This document shows, in pieces, positions 14,229 to 22,125 of a DNA stretch of 28,665 bases. Every line of letters begins with the position of its first letter. Within the stretch, counting starts at the first letter, position 1. A program made the position numbers and the translations under genes. This stretch comes from JAIBDK01 sp965261915. GTDB taxonomy: Bacteria > Pseudomonadota > Gammaproteobacteria > Arenicellales > Poriferihabitantaceae. The stretch is from the NCBI GenBank assembly GCA_965261915.1, contig CBDHDW010000012.1, positions 1 through 28,665 of the forward strand, read 5' to 3'. The notes below the pieces were generated by a model. The model saw only the letters and a list, made by a program, of their open reading frames with translations, was not told the DNA's origin and ran no database searches.

Positions 14229-15385
14229 CCCCGACAACTCCCCGTTTTAAAGGTACCTTTCACAGTGATACCCTTTGACGTTAATAACCCTGCTTTGGCG
14301 GTTGTTGCGGTCATAAGATTTTCGCTGGTGATTTTTTCAACAATGGCAATATCCGTGTTAATTACACCCGTAAGCGCAATATTGTTTTGAACGGTCACAA
14401 CACCGGTTGCCGTAAATCTGTTTTGAACGGTCACTGCATTGAGCGTTGACGGTTTAGAAACTGTGAGTGTCCTTGCAGACGTCGCACCGGATACAGTTAA
14501 ATCCTCGGCATTCAAAACACTGGCGGTCATATTTTTACCAGATACTTGACCCAGCACAGATAAATCAGTGACGTTGAGGGTTGCGCCCGCAACCTTCCGC
14601 GCGTAAAAACCAACCCCAAAATCAGTATCTTCGCTGTCTGGACTTGGATCAGGCGGGACTATTTTGGTAATCTCTGTGTTTTTTGCATCTGTGTTTTTTG
14701 CATCCGCCACTTTGACATTCTTGACGCTATATTTAACTTTTTTCTTAGCAGATGTGTTCATAAACGTTACATCAGTTGCCATTACACTCGCTGGAATGCC
14801 GGCAAACGCCTGCCTCAAAACGTAATCTGTGTTTAAGCCATTAAAGTTGTAGCTGAAGAATGCAATATCGTGGGGGGCTAAAGCGATGCCTTCGGGTTTA
14901 AGAAGGTCGCGCAAATAGTCAAAGCTATACGGTGCCCCTGTTTGGGACGACCGCGTGCGTTGGCTTATTTTAAGCTGCACCAATGAGGATAGCGACCGGG
15001 ACGCTGTGGATGTAGGCCGTGCGACAATCACACCGAAGGGATGAAGTTCGCCTACAATCTTTAGAATAACATAGTTGATGTCCCAATTGTTGCGGTTGCG
15101 CGCTATAAACGTTTCCGCCACGTTTATAGGGTGGGCCATATCACTGGCATCAATACTGATGGCAGCGTTTTCGCCAAGCATAGTGTCCACCTTTGTGCGG
15201 TTGTAATGCACCCAAAAATCAAGACCAGGCGCAAGGTTTGTGAGGTGAGTGGCGATTTCACCAGCGCGTATTGTGCGTTCTGTGCGAACCATTTGCTGCA
15301 CATACACATTCAAAGACAAAACAACGGCCACCATTAAAACACTGACAAAGATTAGGTTTAATCCACGTCTGTTGCGTCTTGGCAT
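14222..15385 (-). CDS. PilV-like minor pilin with repetitive tail (first)
   Basis: About 387 aa from the ATG at 15385. The frame is open back to 15517, overlapping pilS, so an earlier start is possible. The leader MPRRNRRG is followed by LNLIFVSVLMVAVVLSLNVY, a prepilin-like cleavage site and membrane helix, but with Phe where Glu is expected at +5. A globular region follows, then a charged linker with a tandem DAKNT repeat and PPDPSPDSED. The tail consists of short T/V-rich strand repeats (TLNVTDLSVLGQVSGK, EDLTVSGATSARTLTV) and ends TGSCRGC, as in its neighbour. It is probably a tip or shaft subunit working with the second tailed pilin. Confidence 0.7.
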   Translation of the reverse strand: MPRRNRRGLNLIFVSVLMVAVVLSLNVYVQQMVRTERTIRAGEIATHLTNLAPGLDFWVHYNRTKVDTMLGENAAISIDASDMAHPINVAETFIARNRNNWDINYVILKIVGELHPFGVIVARPTSTASRSLSSLVQLKISQRTRSSQTGAPYSFDYLRDLLKPEGIALAPHDIAFFSYNFNGLNTDYVLRQAFAGIPASVMATDVTFMNTSAKKKVKYSVKNVKVADAKNTDAKNTEITKIVPPDPSPDSEDTDFGVGFYARKVAGATLNVTDLSVLGQVSGKNMTASVLNAEDLTVSGATSARTLTVSKPSTLNAVTVQNRFTATGVVTVQNNIALTGVINTDIAIVEKITSENLMTATTAKAGLLTSKGITVKGTFKTGSCRGC

Positions 15386-15482
15386 GACGCAATGTTCTTT
15401 TAAAGAATGTTTTGGCTTTAGATTCCATGCCAGCACACGACCCCACAGTGACTGTGAGGCAATGCGCCAAGCAGGAGACACT

Positions 15483-16091
15483 CTAGTAAACGATAGCAAC
15501 ATCGTTGTCATCCGCACTAGAAGTACAGGCCGTAGATATGAGTGCTCGTGTTAAAGGAAGAGTCTGCTTGTTACTGCCAACGGTAACACTTATCATGTCA
15601 GTGTTTTTGACACTAAGCCCGACAAAGCCTTCTAAAAACCGGTTACAGGCTTCTTGTGGTAAGTCGTTGATCGTAACTGTTGCTGTCTTACGATTAGCCG
15701 CACCTTCCACTTCAACGAGACCGCCATAGGGCGTTACAATAGTGACCTTGCCACCGCTTGGTGCATCAACACGAGCAGCCGGTGGAATATCGCCACCACC
15801 ATCAAGCACATCAATAAGGTTGCCTGTGTCATACAATGGTGATGATGCGTAGGCACGTTGTAAACCACCGACAATTAGCGTTATCTGGGTTGTCAGTTGT
15901 GTGGCACGCCAGCTTTTTTGCATTGTGCTGCCAAGTGCTATAACACTAACAGTCCCCAAAATAATCATGCCGAGTACAAACATGAAGTCAATGGAAATAA
16001 ACCCGCGACGCTTGCGTCTGGCAAATGGCTTTTTAAGCTTGGCGCATTGTTTTTCGGGTGGATGAGGTTTTAGGGGGGTATTTGTCGTCAT
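15483..16091 (-). CDS. pilS: PilS-like major type IVb prepilin
   Basis: 202 aa, ATG at 16091 with AAAAGGAAA upstream. A 30-residue basic leader ends RRKRRG, then FISIDFMFVLGMIILGTVSV forms the N-terminal helix. Position +5 is Asp, not the usual Glu. The long leader and ~170-aa mature size fit type IVb pilins. Two Cys, in EACNRF and STACTSS, near the C-terminus could form the disulfide that closes the D-region. Position between the platform gene and the tailed pilins matches pilS of IncI operons. I take it as the major subunit because the other two carry long tails. Confidence 0.8.
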   Translation of the reverse strand: MTTNTPLKPHPPEKQCAKLKKPFARRKRRGFISIDFMFVLGMIILGTVSVIALGSTMQKSWRATQLTTQITLIVGGLQRAYASSPLYDTGNLIDVLDGGGDIPPAARVDAPSGGKVTIVTPYGGLVEVEGAANRKTATVTINDLPQEACNRFLEGFVGLSVKNTDMISVTVGSNKQTLPLTRALISTACTSSADDNDVAIVY

Positions 16092-16105
16092 AGCGTTTCC
16101 TTTTC

Positions 16106-17155
16106 TTAGTAAGCTAGGGTTTGGGTGATGGAAAATATGCTGCTCATCAAAAGGCCAATTGCGATGGCCGCCAATGACATGAGTAAAATATTCAAAAAAG
16201 CTGCGGTTCTTTTGGCTTGCACTTCGACAGTTTCCAGCCAGCGGTCCACGAATTTAGCCAGGCTTTCGAGCCAGTTTTCCTGGGTTGAGAAGGCCGCTAA
16301 AATTGTATTGAGATCACGCGCTGGAAACTCGTGCCCCGCTTTAATAGCAGCGTCACCTAACGACATAGACCCAAGCAGTTTTCCAATGCCGGTAATGCGT
16401 GTGCGTATGTAGGGGCTAGCGTTTTGAGCCATTTTATAGAGGAAGCTGGAATTTATTTGCTGGCCCATACGTCCGGCTTCAACAACCGCAAAGATAAAGC
16501 TTGCTCCCATGCGTAATTTGTAAAAATTAAACGGCGGGAGGCGATCAAGCTTTGTGCGCCCACGAGATGTATAGGAGGGTACCGCCCAGGACAGAATTGC
16601 CGCAATTGCCGCAAATATAATGGCAAGAACATAGCCGGTATTTGCAAACCAAATAGTGAATTGAGCAAATATTCTCGCTGTCGCTGGCCACTGCTCAATG
16701 GGCCTTAGTTCTGTGAACGACGGATAAAGCTGCGCACCGGAAATATAAAGAATGCCTGACAGAATACAAAAAAGAACAATGGGGCCGGTCACGGCACTGG
16801 TGATGGCGCGGGTAATCATTAAGTCGGCACGCGCAATACGCGCCATACCTTCAAACAACCGGTGTGTATCGGCCTCACCGTAACCTGTCATCAGGAGTGT
16901 TTCTCCACCCGGGGCATAGAGTGCCGCTACGGTTGATAATTTATTGTGCGGGAGGGCGGCACGTAAATCCAGCAGGATATGATAAACATTTGATTTACCG
17001 CGTTGCTTATAAACATTGGCGGCCGTCATAAGGGCCTCTGAAAAAGGCATGCCAGATTGCGTTAAATCTGCAAGCAATTGCCACGTTTCGACACGCACTG
17101 CTTTGGTAAACGCGAGGCGGCGCAGTTTAAATCCGAGTGTTTCAATGATCTTCAT
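16106..17155 (-). CDS. pilR: Type IV pilus inner-membrane platform protein PilR (GspF family)
   Basis: 349 aa. The ATG overlaps the ATPase stop by four bases (ATGA). Two GspF-type cytoplasmic helical domains (around residues 20-110 and 215-310, the second with GQQINSSFLYKMAQ) alternate with membrane segments: AVTGPIVLFCILSGILYISG, TGYVLAIIFAAIAAILSWAV and the C-terminal LNILLMSLAAIAIGLLMSSI. This is the normal build of the platform that couples the ATPase to pilin extraction. No irregularity is seen. Confidence 0.88.
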   Translation of the reverse strand: MKIIETLGFKLRRLAFTKAVRVETWQLLADLTQSGMPFSEALMTAANVYKQRGKSNVYHILLDLRAALPHNKLSTVAALYAPGGETLLMTGYGEADTHRLFEGMARIARADLMITRAITSAVTGPIVLFCILSGILYISGAQLYPSFTELRPIEQWPATARIFAQFTIWFANTGYVLAIIFAAIAAILSWAVPSYTSRGRTKLDRLPPFNFYKLRMGASFIFAVVEAGRMGQQINSSFLYKMAQNASPYIRTRITGIGKLLGSMSLGDAAIKAGHEFPARDLNTILAAFSTQENWLESLAKFVDRWLETVEVQAKRTAAFLNILLMSLAAIAIGLLMSSIFSITQTLAY

Positions 17156-18810
17156 TGTTGAGCTTCCCTGTTGATGACGGGTTTCAAACCACGTTTTTGA
17201 GCATCACTTGCATCCACAACGCCTGAGGACAGAAGTTTTGCGAGCTTATAGCTTATGGTTATCCCGCCTAATCCACCTTTGCTTTTAGGCTTTAGCCAAT
17301 GCTTTCGCGCGCCTGCTTCATCTTGTTTTGAAACAAACTTGAAATAGTCATCATCGGGCACAATACATTCCGCAACAGCCGTGAGGCGCGAATAACCAGC
17401 CCAGGCTCTCTTCCCCAACTCTGTCGGGTAGTTTGAACACTGCGCGCAGCCTGACGTGTTGCGCTGATAGAGTGTGCTGGAGATGAACGGCTTTTCTTTG
17501 AAATCAAGTCGTTCATCTCTACCGTGCGCAAGGCCATACATCGTCATAATGTCCTGCGCGGCGGCTGGGTTCAGCGGGGTTTTACAATGCTCACACAAAA
17601 GCGGAATGAGGGTTTGTTTCATCAAGAGCGATATGTCGTCGCCGCCTGATAATTCACTGGCAGACGCGCCCATTTCAATGAGGCGGAACAGTATCTTATT
17701 GGCAGATGTGACGTGAAGTGTCGTATAGCCCTTATGCCCGGAAGCCACAAATTGCATGAATTCTTTAGCGGCGCCAACATCGCGGATTTCTGACATCACG
17801 CAAATATCAGGGTTGATACGCATAGCGTGCATTAAGGTCTTTCTATATTCAGCTTTGCGGTCTTCGCCATCCCCTGCGGATTTTACCGGTATCTGGGTAA
17901 CGCCTTCGGCCTTCGAGACATATTCGACGGGATCTTCAACCGTGACGATTTCAATACGTCCGGCGCATTCTGTGGAAATACGGTCAATGGTGCGAATAAG
18001 CGTTGTGGACTTTCCATCCCCTGTCGACCCGCCAATGATGACACAGCCCTGCCTTGAAGCACGTTCATTTTTGAGAACCGCCATAATCTCGTCATCAAAC
18101 CCGAGATCGTCCAGGTTACCTGCAACCGGATCATCGTCAGAATAGAACAGACGAAACACCATATGCTGTCCAATGTCAGACGTGCTTTCGTGGAAGCCTT
18201 TTTGACCACGTAGCTTGATGACATTGTCCGGGAGTGGAAACCCTGGCTTATGGTTGATGGAAAACGACTGCATAAGCATTTTTTGCATTGAGGTGTGACC
18301 TGCACCGGTTTGTGCTGCGTCAAAGGCAAAGGTTAAGGCCTGGATGCCTTCTTCCGGTGTCCATGGATCGCCCAGGTTTTGCCATTCCCCTGCTATTTTA
18401 ACGCGGATTGTTGTCTTTAAATCGTGTTGGGTGATTTTAAAATCACTGGCGCGTGCACGCGCGACTTCTTCCACGAGCTTGATAAGCTTTTGTGATGCGG
18501 GTGTGGTCGCCTCGACAATAGACCGGGGCGTGTGTTCACTTCCCCCACTGCGCCCATAGAGTCTGGCAATATCTTCGATTGCAGCGGTGCGCTTCACTGT
18601 AGCCTCTGGAATAAGGCCTTTGTTCAAAAGCGCATTGCGTTCAATAATATAGTCATCATCGTGCATATAGCCAGTGGCGATAGTATATGTGCCGTTTTCA
18701 TGCACGGCACAGAGTCTGCGAAACCGTTCTGAACCCACGTCTAAAATGCCGTTTTCCAGTACGTTTGCAGTCTGCCTGGACTTTACTTTGATGAACCGTT
18801 CAAACATCAT
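17152..18810 (-). CDS. pilQ: Type IV pilus assembly ATPase PilQ (PilB/GspE family)
   Basis: 552 aa. Walker A is GGSTGDGKST (260-269), the Asp box is VEDPVEY (291-297), Walker B is MSEIRD (339-344) and the His box is GYTTLHVTSA (361-370). A zinc motif of two Cys pairs, CEHC (406-409) and CAQC (455-458), is typical of assembly ATPases. The N-terminal ~240 residues hold the N1/N2-like region. Start ATG at 18810 overlaps the pilP stop (ATGA). Between the two Cys pairs a 40-bp palindromic element (17480-17519) encodes ERLDFKEKPFIS, apparently an insertion in a surface loop. It powers pilin polymerisation at the inner membrane together with PilR. Confidence 0.92.
   Translation of the reverse strand: MMFERFIKVKSRQTANVLENGILDVGSERFRRLCAVHENGTYTIATGYMHDDDYIIERNALLNKGLIPEATVKRTAAIEDIARLYGRSGGSEHTPRSIVEATTPASQKLIKLVEEVARARASDFKITQHDLKTTIRVKIAGEWQNLGDPWTPEEGIQALTFAFDAAQTGAGHTSMQKMLMQSFSINHKPGFPLPDNVIKLRGQKGFHESTSDIGQHMVFRLFYSDDDPVAGNLDDLGFDDEIMAVLKNERASRQGCVIIGGSTGDGKSTTLIRTIDRISTECAGRIEIVTVEDPVEYVSKAEGVTQIPVKSAGDGEDRKAEYRKTLMHAMRINPDICVMSEIRDVGAAKEFMQFVASGHKGYTTLHVTSANKILFRLIEMGASASELSGGDDISLLMKQTLIPLLCEHCKTPLNPAAAQDIMTMYGLAHGRDERLDFKEKPFISSTLYQRNTSGCAQCSNYPTELGKRAWAGYSRLTAVAECIVPDDDYFKFVSKQDEAGARKHWLKPKSKGGLGGITISYKLAKLLSSGVVDASDAQKRGLKPVINREAQQ
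17480..17519. repeat. Short in-gene palindromic element (relative of 24855-24999)
   Basis: GAGATGAACGGCTT and AAGTCGTTCATCTC form 14-bp inverted repeats (one mismatch) around a 12-bp centre. The left 27 bases match the left end of the secretin element at 24 positions. It is read in the same frame as the left part of that element (DFKEKPF versus DIKEKSF). Confidence 0.8.
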
Positions 18811-19706
18811 TCTAATGCGCGCCCGTCAAAGACTTTCGTTTCCGGGGCGGTTTTTAAGGGGTCAACGCCCTGTTCGGTTTGCTTGACTTCAATCTTGAAG
18901 AAGATGAATTCATCGTCTGCATACCCGCCTGCGTCGTTATTTTCCCAACCGTCGCTGACATGGGGCAGAACGTGATCGCCTAAAGTATCGCTGACCATAA
19001 CTTCATCACCAATGCGGAGAACCTTGACGCCACACGGCAGCGTATCACCAACGGTTACATGATAACTGTCGCCGGCGCGTTCATCGGCAATCATGGCCGT
19101 GTTCCGTTCCGCGTTTCCACCTGTGGCAATGACTGAATAACGGGGCGTGCAGCCATTGGTGCCTGACAAAAAGCCTGTCAAAAAGCCTGTCGCTTGCTCT
19201 TGCGCCTCAACTGCTTCGGGTGTTGCTGAGCGGGCGGGGTTTGCTTCAGGCACTGTGGCCTGTGACGGCAAACTGGTGACTGCCCCTGATGAAGGGCCAG
19301 GATTAACTGTTTCCAAGGGTTCTGCGGCACCGTTTGGACTGTCTTGTGTTTGTGTATTCAAGTCTGCCAAATCCTGCAATTTGGCGATGATATTTTCAAC
19401 GGCAGCAATATAGTCATTCACGATTGCATTACGTTCCGTGCAGACCAAAAGCATCTGTTTTTCGGCTTCGCTCATGTTATATAATTCGCGGTCCTCAATG
19501 AGGTTCCGGTACGCATTGCGAAACTGATCAACAGGACAGCTTCCGATCACCATTTCCGTTGTCACCCGCAAATTTTCTGCGGCATTAACGGCCGGATTTT
19601 CCGCTGAATATACACTCGATGGCAGGGATGCAATAAGCCCTAAAGCCAGCAAAGGCAGTCTGATGGATTGCGCCTGACGTAAAGACTTTGAGGGCTTTAA
19701 AAACAT
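18807..19706 (-). CDS. pilP: PilP-like periplasmic pilus assembly protein
   Basis: About 299 aa from the ATG at 19706; the upstream 25 codons run through a hairpin and look non-coding. A signal peptide (RLPLLALGLIASLPSSVYSA) is followed by a helical region with two Cys (IGSCPVDQF, LLVCTERN), a Pro/Ala/Thr-rich linker, a hydrophobic TGFLTGFLSG repeat coded by a short DNA triplication, and a C-terminal strand-rich domain (DSYHVTVGDTLPCGVKVLRI, GDEVMVSDTLGDHV) resembling PilP/GspC homology regions. Such proteins connect the inner-membrane complex to the secretin. Assignment rests on this domain plus position just before pilQ. It is longer than the ~150 aa of IncI PilP. Confidence 0.65.
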   Translation of the reverse strand: MFLKPSKSLRQAQSIRLPLLALGLIASLPSSVYSAENPAVNAAENLRVTTEMVIGSCPVDQFRNAYRNLIEDRELYNMSEAEKQMLLVCTERNAIVNDYIAAVENIIAKLQDLADLNTQTQDSPNGAAEPLETVNPGPSSGAVTSLPSQATVPEANPARSATPEAVEAQEQATGFLTGFLSGTNGCTPRYSVIATGGNAERNTAMIADERAGDSYHVTVGDTLPCGVKVLRIGDEVMVSDTLGDHVLPHVSDGWENNDAGGYADDEFIFFKIEVKQTEQGVDPLKTAPETKVFDGRALE

Positions 19707-19759
19707 GGCGGGGCTTTCTTTAATTACGGGGCGTTGAGGATATGCTGGCCAAAAGAGCC

Positions 19760-19784
19760 GCCTTGCGGGTGGTGCCCGCAAGGC
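19760..19784 (-). terminator. Hairpin between two pilus genes (possible attenuator)
   Basis: A perfect 10-bp GC-rich stem GCCTTGCGGG/CCCGCAAGGC with a 5-nt loop lies 6 bases after the stop of the upstream gene and is followed on the minus strand by GGCTCTTTTG. The T run is weak, so partial termination is likelier than full. Confidence 0.6.
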
Positions 19785-19790
19785 GCGCTG

Positions 19791-20435
19791 TTAATAGCGG
19801 ATGACTGGATCTTCCGTGACAAGATCAGGCCGTTTGATGCGCTCGCCCGGGTCTTGCTTTAGCAGCTCGAAGTAATTGTCAGACGTTTGCTTATGGTTGA
19901 TTTCCGCTCCAAGGCTTTTCGCAGATGGAAACTTGGGGCACAGCTTATAGACAACCGCTGGGATGCGTTTTTGGAGATGGCCAATTGTATGTGATTTCCA
20001 ATCTTTTGAACGCTTATAATAAGAATAACCTTTAAGCTCCCCGTGTGCGGGATCATAACGGTAAGTACCATACCCATCGTATCCCTCTGGGAGCTTTAAC
20101 TTCATCACGGGATGTTTGGTGCGATGTGGTCTTGATTTTACCATCGCTGGCCAAGTCTTTGTTTTTTTAATTTTATGGGTTTTGTAATTATGATCATAAA
20201 AACATTTATAAAGCTTCCCTGTATCGTCATACCAACGAAAGGCTACAGTGTCCTTTTGGCTGTGATTTGACGGCAAATAATCCAGGCGCATCACGAGGCC
20301 AACGTTTTTAAACAATGCGGACATTTGTGTGGTTGTCATATTGGAATAGATGATCGGAGCTTCTTCGCGCGCCACGGCAGGTGCTGTGACGGCTAAAGCC
20401 AGCGACAGAGTCAGTAATGTGTTTTTAATGGGCAT
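19791..20435 (-). CDS. Secreted hypothetical protein in the pilus operon
   Basis: 214 aa, ATG at 20435 with AAAAGGA upstream. The signal peptide ends at TAPAVA. The mature protein is basic and rich in Tyr, Lys and His (KCFYDHNYKTHKIKKTKTWP, GTYRYDPAHGELKGYSYYKR), with two Cys (YKCFYD, YKLCPKF) that could pair. It is probably periplasmic or surface-exposed. Not recognised. It sits between the Cys-rich unknown gene and pilP, where IncI operons have no gene, and an attenuator-like hairpin follows. Confidence 0.7.
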   Translation of the reverse strand: MPIKNTLLTLSLALAVTAPAVAREEAPIIYSNMTTTQMSALFKNVGLVMRLDYLPSNHSQKDTVAFRWYDDTGKLYKCFYDHNYKTHKIKKTKTWPAMVKSRPHRTKHPVMKLKLPEGYDGYGTYRYDPAHGELKGYSYYKRSKDWKSHTIGHLQKRIPAVVYKLCPKFPSAKSLGAEINHKQTSDNYFELLKQDPGERIKRPDLVTEDPVIRY

Positions 20436-20478
20436 TGTTTTATCCTTTTCGTATGATTTTTCATATTATCCTCTTCCA

Positions 20479-22125
20479 CTAACCACCACCATTGCTACCA
20501 CCACGATTGCTACCACCCCCCTCACCGCTACCCGCGCCATTACCATCCCCGCCGAACTCAAGATCGCGACCATTTTCGGTGACGCGGCGGGTGACCGCAG
20601 AATCCCGGCCCCAGCCGTCGAGGGTGAAGTAAGTACAGAGACCCTCATGGCAGGATTTGTATAGATTTGGCTTCTTCCGCGGCGGTGCGGGTCTGCGGCA
20701 GGTGTTTGATTTCAGCGTCCACTCACCACGGCGTATAAATTGATGAGAACTCGCGTAGGTTCTTTCATAACCGTAGGTGGCAAAATCTTGTTTGTAGTAT
20801 TTCTCAAGGCTCTCATAGTTCATCGAGCCTATGTCACCTGCTTTTGTGCAAGCTGCGGTCTTTGTTTTTACAACTTCGTGATGGCGCAAGAGCCGACTAC
20901 AGGTATCTTCTTTAACTTGCCAATCCGTATAGGATGTTACATCAATGGGGGCACGGTCCCAGTCGTATGACTGCGTCAACACTTTCTTGAAACGCTGCTC
21001 GATGTATGTGCCATCTGTATACTTGATTACGCTTCTGTAAGCTGGCACCGGGTAAACATCCTGGCAGGCCAATTGTCTGGTTTCTTCGGTTTTGGTGAAG
21101 TCTGTATCAACATTGAACTGAACGGGCGCACTATCACAAAAATCAAAGTACAATTCACCGCGTGGATTTGATGTTAAAGACCCGTTTTTATCAACAATCA
21201 CGGTGATAACCTTATACGGGTCATCCGGGTTTTTTATTTCTTTCGTGCGATACCGGTAAGTCGCCGCTGCAGGGTGCACTTTACCGGCAACTGTTTTTTG
21301 ACACGTTTGATCAGGCGCATAAAACCAGGCATCTCTTGGCTCCCGACAATGCGTGCGCCCTGGCACGGCCGTCCACGCGCTATGCGTTATTTCACCAACA
21401 AGTTTATTGATCCGACTAACGGGCTTGAATGTCGTGCGCTCTTGACGAATACCAACGCCAAGCTTCGGGCTCTCACAGGGTATTGTGCGAAACCGTTTAA
21501 ACTCCAGAGTTTGGAAATACAGGCCCTTTGCAATAGCATTGCCCATCATCGCCACCCCGCCGCGCGGTAAGGGGGTGGCGTAGTCAGTATCTATACAGGC
21601 CGGTATTGGAATTTCCTTGCCTAATTGTGTGGTTAAGGAATTTTCATTAATGAGACCAAGAAGCCTTGGCGCACCTGAAACGTTCACCCTGCCATCGCGC
21701 ATGTAGCGCACGCGTTGAGCGGCACGGATTTGGGCAGGCTTGATGTTCGACTTGAAGTTATTCGTCGCATAATAAACCACCAGAAAGTCGTCACATAGAC
21801 GCGCACGCACTCCCCAGTCGGTTACTTTGCGGCCATCAAGACGCGGAAAAAACCCTTCCGGAATTACATCGCTTGTCTCTAGCGTATCCAAGGCATCCTG
21901 GCCGCCAGAGCTAGCGTCCCAACCCTGCATCTTGTAGAGCATATCCGAATAGGTGAACGTCAGAAGGTCGGCGTAGTTGGCCGTTATACCGAAACGCACA
22001 TGCGCGGCTTCATCCTCTTGAGCCACAACAACAGAGTGCAGTGACAACAAGCACAGCGCAGAGGCTGTAGACGCTTTTAGAATACGGGCGGCACGCTTTA
22101 AAATATGATCGACAAGTTTAAACAT
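20479..22125 (-). CDS. Large secreted Cys-rich protein of unknown function
   Basis: 548 aa. The ATG overlaps the pilO stop (TAATG), so it is translationally coupled. A signal peptide (SALCLLSLHSVVVAQ) leads into a long exported chain with about 16 Cys. Three copies of a W...C...C module can be seen: W251/C260/C275, W402QVKEDTC409/C426 and W469TLKSNTC476/C492, the last two sharing W-x5-T-C. The tail from about 525 is Gly/Asn/Ser (GGSNRGGSNGGG). Paired Cys spacing suggests a disulfide-stabilised repeat protein in the periplasm or on the surface. I know no type IVb pilus component like it. It might be a secretin partner, a secreted substrate or an adhesin; context alone cannot decide. Confidence 0.75.
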   Translation of the reverse strand: MFKLVDHILKRAARILKASTASALCLLSLHSVVVAQEDEAAHVRFGITANYADLLTFTYSDMLYKMQGWDASSGGQDALDTLETSDVIPEGFFPRLDGRKVTDWGVRARLCDDFLVVYYATNNFKSNIKPAQIRAAQRVRYMRDGRVNVSGAPRLLGLINENSLTTQLGKEIPIPACIDTDYATPLPRGGVAMMGNAIAKGLYFQTLEFKRFRTIPCESPKLGVGIRQERTTFKPVSRINKLVGEITHSAWTAVPGRTHCREPRDAWFYAPDQTCQKTVAGKVHPAAATYRYRTKEIKNPDDPYKVITVIVDKNGSLTSNPRGELYFDFCDSAPVQFNVDTDFTKTEETRQLACQDVYPVPAYRSVIKYTDGTYIEQRFKKVLTQSYDWDRAPIDVTSYTDWQVKEDTCSRLLRHHEVVKTKTAACTKAGDIGSMNYESLEKYYKQDFATYGYERTYASSHQFIRRGEWTLKSNTCRRPAPPRKKPNLYKSCHEGLCTYFTLDGWGRDSAVTRRVTENGRDLEFGGDGNGAGSGEGGGSNRGGSNGGG

